Part shown: positions 24,655-36,800 of the stretch, piece after piece
How positions within the stretch are numbered: position 1 is the first letter of the stretch
Layout of the letters: the number at the start of each line of letters is the position of its first letter
Assembly (NCBI RefSeq): GCF_036588685.1
Contig: NC_086380.1
Coordinates: 31,762,474-31,826,473 of the forward strand
Direction of reading: 5' to 3'
Source of the DNA: Mytilus trossulus
Taxonomy: Eukaryota > Mollusca > Bivalvia > Mytilida > Mytilidae
Length of the DNA: 64,000 nucleotides
Notes under the pieces: model-generated
Told to the model about the DNA's origin: nothing
The model's database searches: none
Seen by the model: the letters and a program-made list of their open reading frames with translations, nothing else
Translations under genes and position numbers: made by a program

Positions 24655-24785
24655 GAGAATGGAAATCAAAATGTGTGAAAGAGACAACAACCCCACCATC
24701 GAACAGACAACAGCAGAAGGTCACCAATAGGTCTTAAATGTAGCGAGAAATTCCTGTACCAGGAGTCGTCCTTCAGCTGGCAACA
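24655..24785 (+). repeat. Dispersed repeat family B copy
   Basis: TTGAGAATGGAAATC, then GTGTGAAAGAGACAACAACC, AACAGCAGAAGGTCACC and GCGAGAAATTCCTG. Same family as 9045-9175 and the reversed copy at 28315-28435. Confidence 0.8.
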
Positions 24786-25159
24786 AATATATACTAGTTC
24801 AGTGATAATGAACGCCATACTAAACTCCAAATTGTACACAAGAAACTAAAATTGGAATAATACAAGACTAACAAAGGCCAGAGGCTCCTGACTTGGGACA
24901 GGCGCAAAATGCGCGGGGGTTAAACATGTTTTTGATATCTCAACCCTCCCCTTTACCTCTAGCAAATGTAGAAAAGTAAACGTATAACAATAGGCACATT
25001 AGTATAGTTGATAAAAAAATTATGGATTAATTAGCTAAAATGTAGTCATCATAATAATCATAATAATAACAGAATTGATTTATTTATATTTATTGCAATG
25101 CTGATAACATATAAAACATACATGTAACACAGAATTGAGATATATGGGATATGAAGTAT

Positions 25160-25372
25160 TACTGTGGATTCAATTATTTTCATGAGTATCAATTTTCGTG
25201 GATTGCTGAAAACTTGCATATTCGTGGATACTTGATTTCGTGGTTAAGCCAATCTCCGTATACAAAGCCTATTGAAAATATGACATTCGTTGAACATTTG
25301 AATTCGTGGTTCACCTGTACACATGAAACCCATGAAAATAAGTATACAACGAATAATAATGAATCCACAGTA
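25160..25372. mobile_element. MITE with TACTGTGGATTCA inverted ends
   Basis: Starts TACTGTGGATTCAATTATT and ends AATAATGAATCCACAGTA, 213 bp, AT-rich with TTCGTGG motifs inside. Partial relatives start TACTGTGGATTC near 6325 and 33923. A TA border is compatible with Tc1/mariner-type mobilisation. Confidence 0.7.
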
Positions 25373-25846
25373 TAATTCAAAATACAAGACTGACACATAC
25401 AAAACAAAGAACAACCACAATAATAAATACTATATATATTATACATGATCAAACTGTTTGTACTTAGTACCTAACTCTTTTTAGTGTGTAAATTAATGTC
25501 TACTACATATTGTGCATTGTTTGTTGTGATCCATTTTAATGGAAAATAAACATTTCATTTTTTTTGTCTATCGAAATGCACTTTGAATACATGAATGATT
25601 AATAATTTTATGTTTTACATTAAACTCCATGTAAATCATAAAACAAAAATGGCAATTCTTAAATTTGTAATCTATAAAAAAAACATGCAAATACCATGTA
25701 CCATGATTGAAGGTGCAGGGCCAAATAATTTCAGTGGAATTTAGAATAATTAATTCTTTTACAATAACATAAACCTACTAAAATTTACATAACATAAGTG
25801 GTTTCCCGTAAAATGACCTAAAAAGTAAAATCACAAAAATTTGTAA

Positions 25847-26505
25847 GGGTTCCGCGGAACCCAGTGTCTCGCCTACTTTTGCTGTATATCGCAGGCTCAA
25901 CAAAATTGAGGAAAAAACTCAAAAAATAAACCTCTTGATACAATCTTCTGATTGTAAGAAGCTTCTGTCCAAGTTTGGTTAAAATCCAGGATAGTTTATG
26001 AATCTAATAAATGTTTTAAAATCAACTGCAGACTGTACACGTATGTATGGTTAACTGGAAGAAAATCTAAGTCCATTTAAAAGTAAAATATGGAAAAAAT
26101 GGATTTATTTTTTTACAAAATTTACTTTTGGATACTATCTTATGATCATAAACAAACTTCTGTCCAAGTTTGGTACAAACCCAGGATAGTTTAAGAAAGT
26201 TATTAAAATTTTAAAAACTTTAACCACAGAGTGAATGTAATGTTTCTCCACAGAAAAACTAAGTCCTTTTAAAAGTAAAATTCCGAAAAAATGGAATTTT
26301 ATTTTTTCAAAATTTACTTTGAATAAAATCTTATGATCATAAACAAGCTTCTGTCCAAGTTTGGTAGAAATCCAGTATAGTTTAAGAAAGTTATTAAAAT
26401 TTCAAAAACTTTAACCACAGAGTGAATATTTGTTGACGCCGCCGACGACGACGGAATGTAGGATCGCTTAGTCTCGCTTTTTCGACTAAAGTCGAAGGCT
26501 CGACA
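25847..26505. repeat. Composite repeat with a GC palindrome and three internal units
   Basis: Begins with the 16-bp palindrome GGGTTCCGCGGAACCC (25847-25862) and then AGTGTCTCGCC. Three internal units share CTTCTGTCCAAGTTTGGT and CAGGATAGTTTA (near 25970, 26160 and 26350), and it ends in a GACGACGACGG / AGTCGAAGGCTCGAC block. No protein coding is apparent. Confidence 0.7.
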
Positions 26506-26665
26506 AAAATACTGAACTCCGAGGAAAATTCAAAAAAGAAAATCTAAAATCAAAAGGCAAAATCAAAAGTCCAAACACATCAAACGAATGGATAACAACT
26601 GTCATATTCCTGACTTGGTACAGGCATTTTCTAATGTAGAAAATGGTGGATTGAACATGAACATG
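26505..26665 (+). repeat. Dispersed repeat family E copy
   Basis: Contains CTCCGAGGAAAATTC, CATATTCCTGACTTGGTACA and GGCATTTTC. Related copies lie at 52908-53120 (+), 51475-51655 (-) and 52283-52445 (-). Confidence 0.7.
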
Positions 26666-27828
26666 TAAACGATGAAAAGTTTTCAAGGCTGAGCTGCTGA
26701 GCCAAATAATATCCATGGAAATGAGACTCAAAATGCTAATAAAACTGCAACCTAAAATCATTGACTAACAGTTAGCGGCTCATCTTGGCCCAACCTAATC
26801 ACAAACCTTACCATGTTTATTATGCAAAGTTTCAATAAATATAGCATGACTGATTGGTTGATTAAAAAAATCTCCATGGATATGAGAAGTGCAAATGATA
26901 ATACATCTGCATACCTAATGTCATTGGCCTACTGCGAATGATTTGCTTTAAAATGACATAATCACAAAATTATATGTTGGTGACGCTGCCAGCAAAGTTG
27001 TCTCCTGTTTGTGAATTTGCCCAGATGAAAGCATTTATGAGATTTTGCATTAACAAAGAGCAAAATGAGAAATATAAAAAAAAAATATAAGTGCAAAGGG
27101 GCCTGCCCCTTGGATTTGTAAATGAAACAAAAAGCCATATTATATGCGCATCTTCATGTAACAATCTTATTTTGCGTAAAATTCAATGGTTACCAGCTGA
27201 TGAAGCCAAGTTTAAGTTAATAAAGTGCATACTGAATAGTTAAAACTCTTTTCACAATTCATTATCATCCAAAACCCTCTTTACAGAAATTTTAGTTATG
27301 CATACAAAGGGCATATATAAAAAAAATGTATATGTGACAATTTTTCTTTCTATAGAGATCACTGTTGATATTTTTTTTCTGTGTAAAAGACTTTCAGAAC
27401 TTTATAATACTCAAACCTACATCAATATGATGAAGGGAGATAACTCATAACTATACTAAAGAAAGATAACTCATAACTATATTCTTAAAGGGAGATAATT
27501 TCTGGAACTCAAAATACAAAACTTTGACTCAAAGGCAAAATATTACATATCTTTTATATAATACAAAATTTGAAAGATAAGATATTCATTTTCCTATTGC
27601 ATTGAATGTATTGACATATGCTTTAAAGAAGCATAGACATAGCAAATCAAGAGTAGATCATAAAAAAAGTACTTATTTTTTTTTACATAAATTCAATAAA
27701 ATTTAAGATATTCAATTCGATATTCAAGTCCCCAAAAATATATAACAAACAGTAATTTTAGTCTGCATTCATCACAAGTGAAAACTATCTGTATTTCCCA
27801 TCAACATCCACACACAGCCATCTTTTGT

Positions 27829-30800
27829 TTAAAAGTCTTTCTCAGGTTTCATAACATAAATTCTACTTTTACTACCGACAGCCATTAGTGGTTTATTGCC
27901 TATTTTATCATTGTCTATACAGTAAACTCCTTGGGGAAGATCTGTCAGTAAGCCTTTGGTCTGAAAAGAAAATCCAACAACCTATAAACTATATATTTTA
28001 TAATTTCCAACACTCTATAAACTATATACATTTTGTATTTTAGAAAGTAATGAATTCATTTATTACTGTGAATCATTGACAGCTGGAAAAAAATGCTCAT
28101 ATTAATTATCACAATTGCAAATGGTTTATGAAGGAAAATTACTACTGAAAATATGAATACAAGTTTTTATTTTTGTGAACTCAATATTGTTGCATTTTTC
28201 ATACGAATGAAAACATTGCAATAATTTCTGATTTTGCTAACCATTAATGGAACAAGTGTTAAAAAAATAATATCCCAATTTTCAACTGCTTAAATCTTTA
28301 CAATGCAACCACAAGTGTATCCGGGTGCAGGAATTTCTTGTTACATTGAAGACCTGTTGGTGACCTTCTGCTGTTGTTTTTTTCTATAGTCAGGTTGTGG
28401 TCTCTTTGATACATTCCCCATTTCCATTCTCAATTTTATTTAGTTTTCCATTGTATCTGGTGAAGCTTTTTTTTTGCTTCCTAAATCTTTCAAAATCATC
28501 AAATACCAGCAGGCAATGTAAATTATTGTCTATAATGTTTGGTTCAGTAGCTGTAGCAGGAATTTTTTGTTTTCTCTTTTTAAAACTTGATCCCAGTTAC
28601 TTCTGTTGGTGAGTTGATGAGAATATCTTTATTACAAGCTCCAGAAAAGAGCATGAATGGCAGAAGTGTCTATTTTTATTTACAATGGGTTTGCTGAAAT
28701 TTTTGAGCAAACACGTTTTTTAACTGTGAGAAAATAAAGGAAACGGTATAATACAGCCTCTTTTTTATAGGCCCATTGACTTTGAAAATAACAAAGTATC
28801 TAAAGTCTATCAAGTTACATTGAAGATTTACATAAGACATTTTTATTGTTTTTGCAATTCAAGTGTTATGTTTTAGTGTTGATAATTTTAGTATGGCATA
28901 CATACACTTAATGTCGACCAGTTTACTACTTTTGCCATGTTGCCATCAGACCCTCCACATAGAACGCTCTCCTTAGCCAACCACTGACAACAGTAAAGCT
29001 GAAACAGAGAACATTAGTTATTATATACACCAATGTACATGAATATGTATACAATGAGGTCAAATTATTCACTTGCAAGTGAATAAATCATGATCAATTT
29101 TTGTTTGCTTATTTTGACAAAATTGAACCTTATTGGCTACTAAAAAGGAATTATTATTTCACTATAATTTCTATTTCATTACAGATTGGACCAAAAAAAA
29201 TAATATATTAGGTTTTTCATATATCTCATAGCTAGTGCCCCTTTAGTTAATAAATATTACTAAAAATATTGCTCAGAAAGCCCACAATGAGTAACAATCA
29301 TATGTTATTTCTGACAACTGGTCTTACCTGACAATGACACAAAGGCTCAGAGGGAATATCTTTCATCTTTCTTCCAGTATCAAAATCCCAAACCTAAAAT
29401 ATATGAAAGCTCTGTACAGGTAATTAAGGGAAAAGTCTCAAACCCACCATGTATAACAATAACAATTTAACAGTTAAATTTTGTTTTAAGTAGTTTAATC
29501 AGAATTATTGTGATGTTTTAATTAATGCAAAATATACAACAGTTTCATCGCAAGGCTTCCAAAAAATATTTGAGCCAGCCGGACATTTTATATCTGATCC
29601 CGATTTTAATCCCTTAAGAATAAGACTTAGTCACAATAATCAGATAGCCATTCCAATGATTGATATTAGATAAAAAAAAAAAACATTTCTAACTTTGATA
29701 TGAATTTGATGTTCCGATGTAAACTGTTAAATTGGCAGTGCATCATTCAAAGTATGCACATCAGCGCACTCATATCTGCCTTAGACTCTTTATTTGTGCA
29801 AAATGACATTGTCAAAAACTTTACATTCATTTTTAATCACATTTTTTCTAAAACCGGATGTTGACTTGACAATGGTAAAACATGGACCATAACAGGATAT
29901 GTAAAATCCGTGTACACTTACAAAGCATGACTTGAATGAAAAAGCTCTATCTATGTTATTTCTTCAACAAAATACTTGAAATGAATGTTAGATACAGGTA
30001 TTAATGATAATTTTAGCATTTTTGAAGAAATGTAGGATGCATAATTAAATTTCCCACCTGTGCACATGCGCACACGTGTTCTAGTTCAAACAACGTAGTT
30101 CTGACGATTATTCCTTCAGTTTTGTTCACTGTAAGATTGCAAATGAGTAGCTTACTATTATCTGATTTGCATAATAAGTTCAACCCACCTCCAATGGACA
30201 TTTTCTCCTCCATGAACCAGTTAATACAGCTCTTTTACCAATAGGATCAATGTCTATTGCATCACCACATATATGGGGACCACTTATTGATCTGGAAAAG
30301 AAAAACATTAGTTAGAATCTCATCTTTGTTGAAAAATATAATAATACATAAATTTGTTGAGCACTAAAGATAAGATGCTAGATATTTATTTGTGAGACTA
30401 ACAAAGATTTAACATCAAATTTTTTACATCAGGAACCAATTTGAGACTGCATGTAATGCCTACATATCAATTCCAATTAACGTTTTTTTTATAAACCTTT
30501 ACCACTTAGTCTTTATTTTTTACTTGTTTTATATTTTAATTTATACTTTTTGTAAGCAATGAAACATCAAAAGATCAATGTAGGATAAAAAAACTTAAAT
30601 CAAATAGTTTGGAGGTGGGTAGGTGGGGTGTGGGGGGGTTAACGTTGCTGCAAGTTTTGTTAATCCAAAATCGATTTTACATATATCCATATACCGTAGG
30701 TAAATCAATTTTTTTTAAATTAAATTAAGGGGGGGGGGGGGGGGGGGTGTAGTGTATTGTGGGGTTCAGTGAAAAAACTATGTGAATTAATTTTGTTATC

Positions 30801-33800
30801 CTTCATTGAACTTTTGATGTCGTCCCTTAAGCTTGAAATAAATGATTTCTCTCATGTTGAAGTGTAATTCTCAGTGCTATTAATTCAATTCAATTCAATA
30901 TTTTATTGGAAAGAGCACAATAGAGGCGTGATCCAAATACAGACAATTATAATATTAAAACAACATATAAATGAAATAAAGATTCATGTAACAAGTCATG
31001 AGCCAATTCTATGTATACAAATACATTATAGACTGATATTGATACCATAGACTTATATTTCAGTATTATTATAGATTTTCGTATATTGACTTAAAACACA
31101 CAATACAAGATATTTATATATATATATGTATATGCACAAACTACTGTAAAAGATTATTATCTGATGAAACGGTATGGTGGTCTCTCAAATCAAGAGCTTC
31201 TTCAATATACATACAAATAGATTTTAATTCCTTTTCAGACATAGGATTTAACATTTTGGTAAAATTTTCATCCAAATTATTTGAATTAATATCATTTATT
31301 TTATATTTAGATCTAATGTTTTTATATTGCGGACATTCAATCAAGAAATGAATCTCATTTTCAATTTTTTCTGTGCAAAATTTACAAAATCTCTCATTAG
31401 ATGGTATTTTTGGTCTTGCATACCTCCCAGTTTCTATTGCTAATGAGTGTGCACTTATTCTTAATTTAGTGAGTTTTTTTCTAAGGTATTTAGGAATATT
31501 AAAATTTAAATATTCTTGTTGTTTAAATTTAGTATAAATTTTACTAAAAAATAAAAGTTTACCACAGTTTCCATCTTTTATCTTAGAAAGTTCAAAAATA
31601 ATTTTATTTTTGTAGAAATCTTCTAGTTTCTGTTTGAAATTAATATTACAATGCTTGTTAAAGGATATTCCAATATATTTCATTAATTCAGATAGTTTAT
31701 AAGACCATGAATTTTCTTTATTTGTGAGAGTTTTGTCCACTTCAAAAGCAGCTTTGAGAATTTCATGCGGACCACCAGACCGTTCACCAATATTACTGAG
31801 ACGCTCATAATATTTAAACATAAGTTGATAACATTTAATGCTAATGGGTAAAGTGCCCAATTCACACCGCACTGCTAGATTGGAAGACTTTCCATGAACC
31901 CCAAGTATGTTTTTAAATATGGAGTTTTGTGTTTTTTCTAATTTACTTTTGTCTAATGCTTCAAAATTTGGTTTGAATTCTGATATCCATACTTCTGATC
32001 CATAAGTTAAAATAGGAGTTATCATTGAATTAAAAAGCTGGAGCCAAGTCTTAACAGACAAATTTTCACTATATGGTAGTTTTGACTTCAATGCAAAATA
32101 TGCTTTTTTAGCTTTATCTGAGAGGCTTGACACTGCCTGTATAAATTTTCCAGAGCTATGAAAATCAACTCCTAAGTATTTATAACAATCAACAATTTCA
32201 ATTGCATTAGAGCTGTAATAAAAGTAAAAGTTTTCTTTATTTACTTTAATTTTAGAGAAAATTATAATTTTTGTTTTCTTAAGGTTCACGTTCAGTTTCC
32301 ATTCAGTACTATATTTTTGTAAAGAATCAAGAGAGTTCTGGAGACCATCTGCAGATTCTGATATCAACAATAAATCATCTGCATACAATAAATGGTTCAC
32401 TTTTTGACCATTTAAATTAACTGCACTAGTTAAGTTTGTATCTAAGTATTTTCCTATGTCATCAACAAATATATTAAATAAAGTTGGACTTAAACTGTCA
32501 CCTTGTTTGACACCCTGATTAGCAAGAAAAGGCTTGGTAAACATATTTTGATATTTACATGAATATAAGGTATTAGAGTACATGTCATGCAGTATATTAT
32601 AAAATTTGCCTTGTATTCCTTTATTTTGTAATTTTAAGAACAGAGCTGATCTCCAGACACTGTCGAAAGCCTTTTTAAAATCTACAAAACACACATATAG
32701 TTTCTTTTTACATTTAAACAAATATTTGTTTATTATTGTTTTTAAGATAAAGACATGATCTACAGTTCTGTAATTTTTTCTAAAACCACCTTGATTTGAA
32801 GATAATAAATTATGTGTTTCAAGAAAATCACTAAGTCGTTTTTGTAAAATGGATGTAAAGACTTTACCAAGACAGCTTGTAATGCTTATACCTCTATAGT
32901 TCCCACAATCAGATGGGTCACCAGATTTATAAATTGATGTCAATAGAGAAATGTTCCAAATTTTTGGGAATTTTTCTGAGTTAAGTATCTTATTAAAAAG
33001 TTTTGTTAAAAGTAAAACTAGTGTGTTTGACCCCACCTTTAGAAATTCATTAATTATTAAATCAGGACCTCCAGATTTTCCCTTTTTTAGCTTCTTAATG
33101 CAGTCTTTGATTTCTTTACATGTAATAGGGACATTAAGGGATGTATTAGAAAAGTTTTGATTTTTGTTCTCTATATTTTGATTTGTATCAGTCTTATCAT
33201 TATTACTTGAAGCAAGTAAATTTTTATAATGAATTTCCCATTCTTTGGCAGAAATAGCAGGCTCACAGTTATTATTCTTTTTTTTGTAATTATTAATGCT
33301 TCCCCAAAATTCTTTGGTGTTCTTTGGGTTTATCTCATTTATTTGTTTTATTAAGGAATGAAAAAAATCCTTTTTTAATTTATTTTTCAATTTATTGTAC
33401 TCTCTTTTACAGTTGCAATAAGTTAATCTTAATGCATTATTATTAGGGGCTTTAGCTAATCTATTTCCAAGGGAACGCACTTCTTTTCTAAGGAGTAAGC
33501 AATCATTTGACATCCATACTTTTTTAGGTTTTGCTTTTTTTGTGTGTCTTTGCATTATGGATTTTTTTAAATTTGCTTTAAAAGAAACTGATTTTTTTGC
33601 AGCTTCTAAATAGATTTCATTAGTTTTGTTCACTAAGAAGTCAATATCATTAAAATTATTATCATCAATTAGTTTGTTTAAAGATAGAATGTCTTCTACA
33701 CTCTTTTCTTCTAATAAAGCATCAATATAAATGTCCTTACTTTGATCCGCCCATTTAAATTTACCAGGAAGGTAATACAAAATACAAACCTAATGGAATG

Positions 33801-36800
33801 CTTCTTTCTGTCATCCCAATACTGTAATAAAATTGTTTCAAAATTATCATAGTATCATTTACATTGGTTTTTCTTTTACTATAAAATAATGTATCAGAAT
33901 TTAAACGTGTTTGAAAGTATGATACTGTGGATTCCTTTTTTTTGTGGGAACCATTTTTTGATGATTAAAAAAAAAATGTATTTCTGTTGATTTTTAATTT
34001 TGTGGTTTAACCCAAGTTTACATACAAGCCTGTAGAAAATGTGGTTTTCCTTTTAACCTTCAAATTCATGGTGTACCCATATCTAATCAATCTTGGAAAA
34101 TAGGGGGGAGGGAATTATCAATATATATTATTTTATACTGACATGCAATTTTATACATTATATGTTTTTCTTTTAAAGACAAAGAATTGTTCATTGCTTT
34201 ATATATATGATATAAATTTTACTATCATAATGTTTATCATCAAGCTACTCTGGTAATGATTTCAAAATGTTGTATTACATAGGATTCTTTACTTCTGATG
34301 ACAATAACTCTATATAGTGATAAATCAGAATATTTCACATTCATTTATTCTTGGAAATGTTAACGGAAAAAAACTCCAAGATTAATTATTGCAATTTCAG
34401 TAAAAGTTATATACAGTTATTGATATAAAAATCTAAAATGTAAGTATTTTTCAGGATAATAAAAAGATTGCAAAACATTTTGAATTTATAATATGCATAT
34501 TTGCAGTTATAAGATGATGTCTTAACCCTTTCCTGACCATTCAATTTTTTTTTTGGCATACTTGTTTTGCATAAGGATTTTTCAATAAAATTTTGAAAAT
34601 ATGCTTTCAAGTATTAATGCATTGCGAAAAACAAATATTTCATCAAATAAATTTAAGTCAGATATTCCTATGATATTCCTTTTCATATTGGATACACATT
34701 TTATTTGTCTACTGCAGACACTTTGTAGTCAAAGTGTTTCAAAAGAGGTACTACACAGGCGTCAAAAGGCATCATTATGGAGTAAAGGGGTGGCATCAAA
34801 AGGCGTCACTATGGAGGAAAGGGTTAAGAATAAACTCATCACCTCATTGTACATTTTTTACTTACATGCACTGTGTCGTCCCAGCCTCCAGAAAGAAAAA
34901 GATGTGGTTCATCAGGGTGGTACTGAGCTGCAAATACTCGAAAACAATGGCCGTCTAACTTCTGATGAGTGTCACTGAAAATCAGATTGCAAACAATTAA
35001 GAAACAATGAAGCATAATAACAGAATTAACATGAATTGCTGTTAATCAAGTTGTTGAAATTTAGTATGCTATGTATGATCTCTTAGAAGTTTTTTTTCTT
35101 CTACATTACAAATGTATAAGCTATAGGTGTAGTATATTATGTACTGTAATTACCTTCAACATGATGCAAATAAATTTTTCAGAAAGGTAAATTTTCTTGA
35201 TTTGATAGCATATATAATGCACACTTGTTAGTGGTATAAAATAGATTAAAATTGGGTTCATAACTCTGTTCAAATAAGTGCATCAATTTCACTATAACAG
35301 CATCAATATCATAATAATTGCATACTAGTTTTTAAAAAAATCAAAAAATATGTTTTGATTTGATTTGTTTTTTGGTGTTTTAACGCCACTTTTTAGCACC
35401 CCATTTAGGCTTTTTTCGTGGCAGTCAGTTTTTATTGGTGGAGGAAGCCAGAGTACCCGGGGAAAACCACGACCTTCGATAGGAACACTGACAATCATAG
35501 TCAATTAAGATTGGAGTCCAGTGCACACAGAGTTTGGACTCAAAATCTCAGTGTTGACTGGCTAGTGATTACAGTAATAACTACCTAGACCACTTGGCCA
35601 CAACAGCCTAAAATACATTTTGAATATAGATTTAAAAGGTATGGATTCTTTAGTTATATTTTCAATAATTTGTGAAAACAAGGCCTACATCATGTTCATA
35701 AAATCAAACATAAAACTTGAGTCTATCTATACAATGATATAATAAATTGCTTCGCCATGTGCAGCTGGATACAACTGCAGAGGTCCAACCCTGAAAAGTT
35801 GGAGCAAAAATCGAAACAATATTTGTGCTTGCTACAGGTCTGAATTCGGATAGTAATTCTATATTTGATACATAATAGGTTTTTAAAACAGAATTACTGT
35901 TGTCAAAGAACTTAGAATTGGTTAATGTTATGAATTATTAATAATATTAATATTTTTTTTTGCTTTTGAGCAATACACTATGCTACTGTGAATACCCCTC
36001 CCCCCAAAAAAAATTAAAAAAATGTTTGAAAATTTCTTTTTAATTTTTAAATCTTGAGGGAAAAAAATTGTCCTCTCCTAAAAATAGAAAATAACATACA
36101 TATTCATGGCTAAAATTAATATACTTTAATCAGCATTTTAATAATAGTTACTTCAAAAAAAAATTGCTGTAACCAAGTGCATGAGTATAAAATGTTTTAT
36201 CACTGTGAGCCCATCCAAATTGTGAAGTGACAATAACTTTCAAAACACTTAACTAAATACAAAACTTCAGTATAAAGTAAGAAGATGTGGTATGAATGCC
36301 AATGAGCCAACTATACACCAAGTGAAGCAGATTTAAACCAACATATATCACTCTAGGTTTTGCATAGTTTAATGTTTATGTATTGCCATTAGGATTCAAT
36401 ATTTGCATCTTAAAATAGCAAGCGGTGAGACATATCTTGGTGTTCATCTTTATCATATATATATTTTTTTTTACTTTTTTCTAAAACATATAGATAATAT
36501 AAAGTTTCACACAGTCACAGTGTCTTAGTGCATTCCTTTACCAAATGTCTTTAAAAATAAACAAATACTTGCATCGGAGAAAAAGAAAGAGTTGATATGC
36601 TGCAATAAAAAATATAAACAACATCAACATCTTTTAATATACAAATAATTAAAATGTACATCTAAATCACACAATTACTTATCATTACCTGTGTGAGCCT
36701 TTCAACTAAGAATAATTCAATTAAATTGTACAGCATCTGAAAAATTTCAAAGTGCATTTTGATGTAATTCAGTGACGTTCATATTACTGTAAATTCAGAA

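Larger units (their letters stand above)
24500..27828. other. Intergenic segment between the TTAA element and the WD40 gene
   Basis: No coding exon was recognised. The segment holds several repeats listed separately (24655, 25160, 25847, 26505). The part near 27.2-27.8 kb is AT-rich and may include the 3' UTR of the WD40 gene, which is transcribed leftwards. Confidence 0.55.

Noticed and set aside
28906..28998. Alternative donors inside WD40 exon 10 (GTAGTAAAC and GTGTATG)
   Set aside because: The donor GTATGT after codon AGT keeps phase 0 with the last exon and is the best consensus; the others shorten the blade or shift the frame.
32951..33160. Plus-strand open frame in the LINE region
   Set aside because: Shadow of the minus-strand RT frame.
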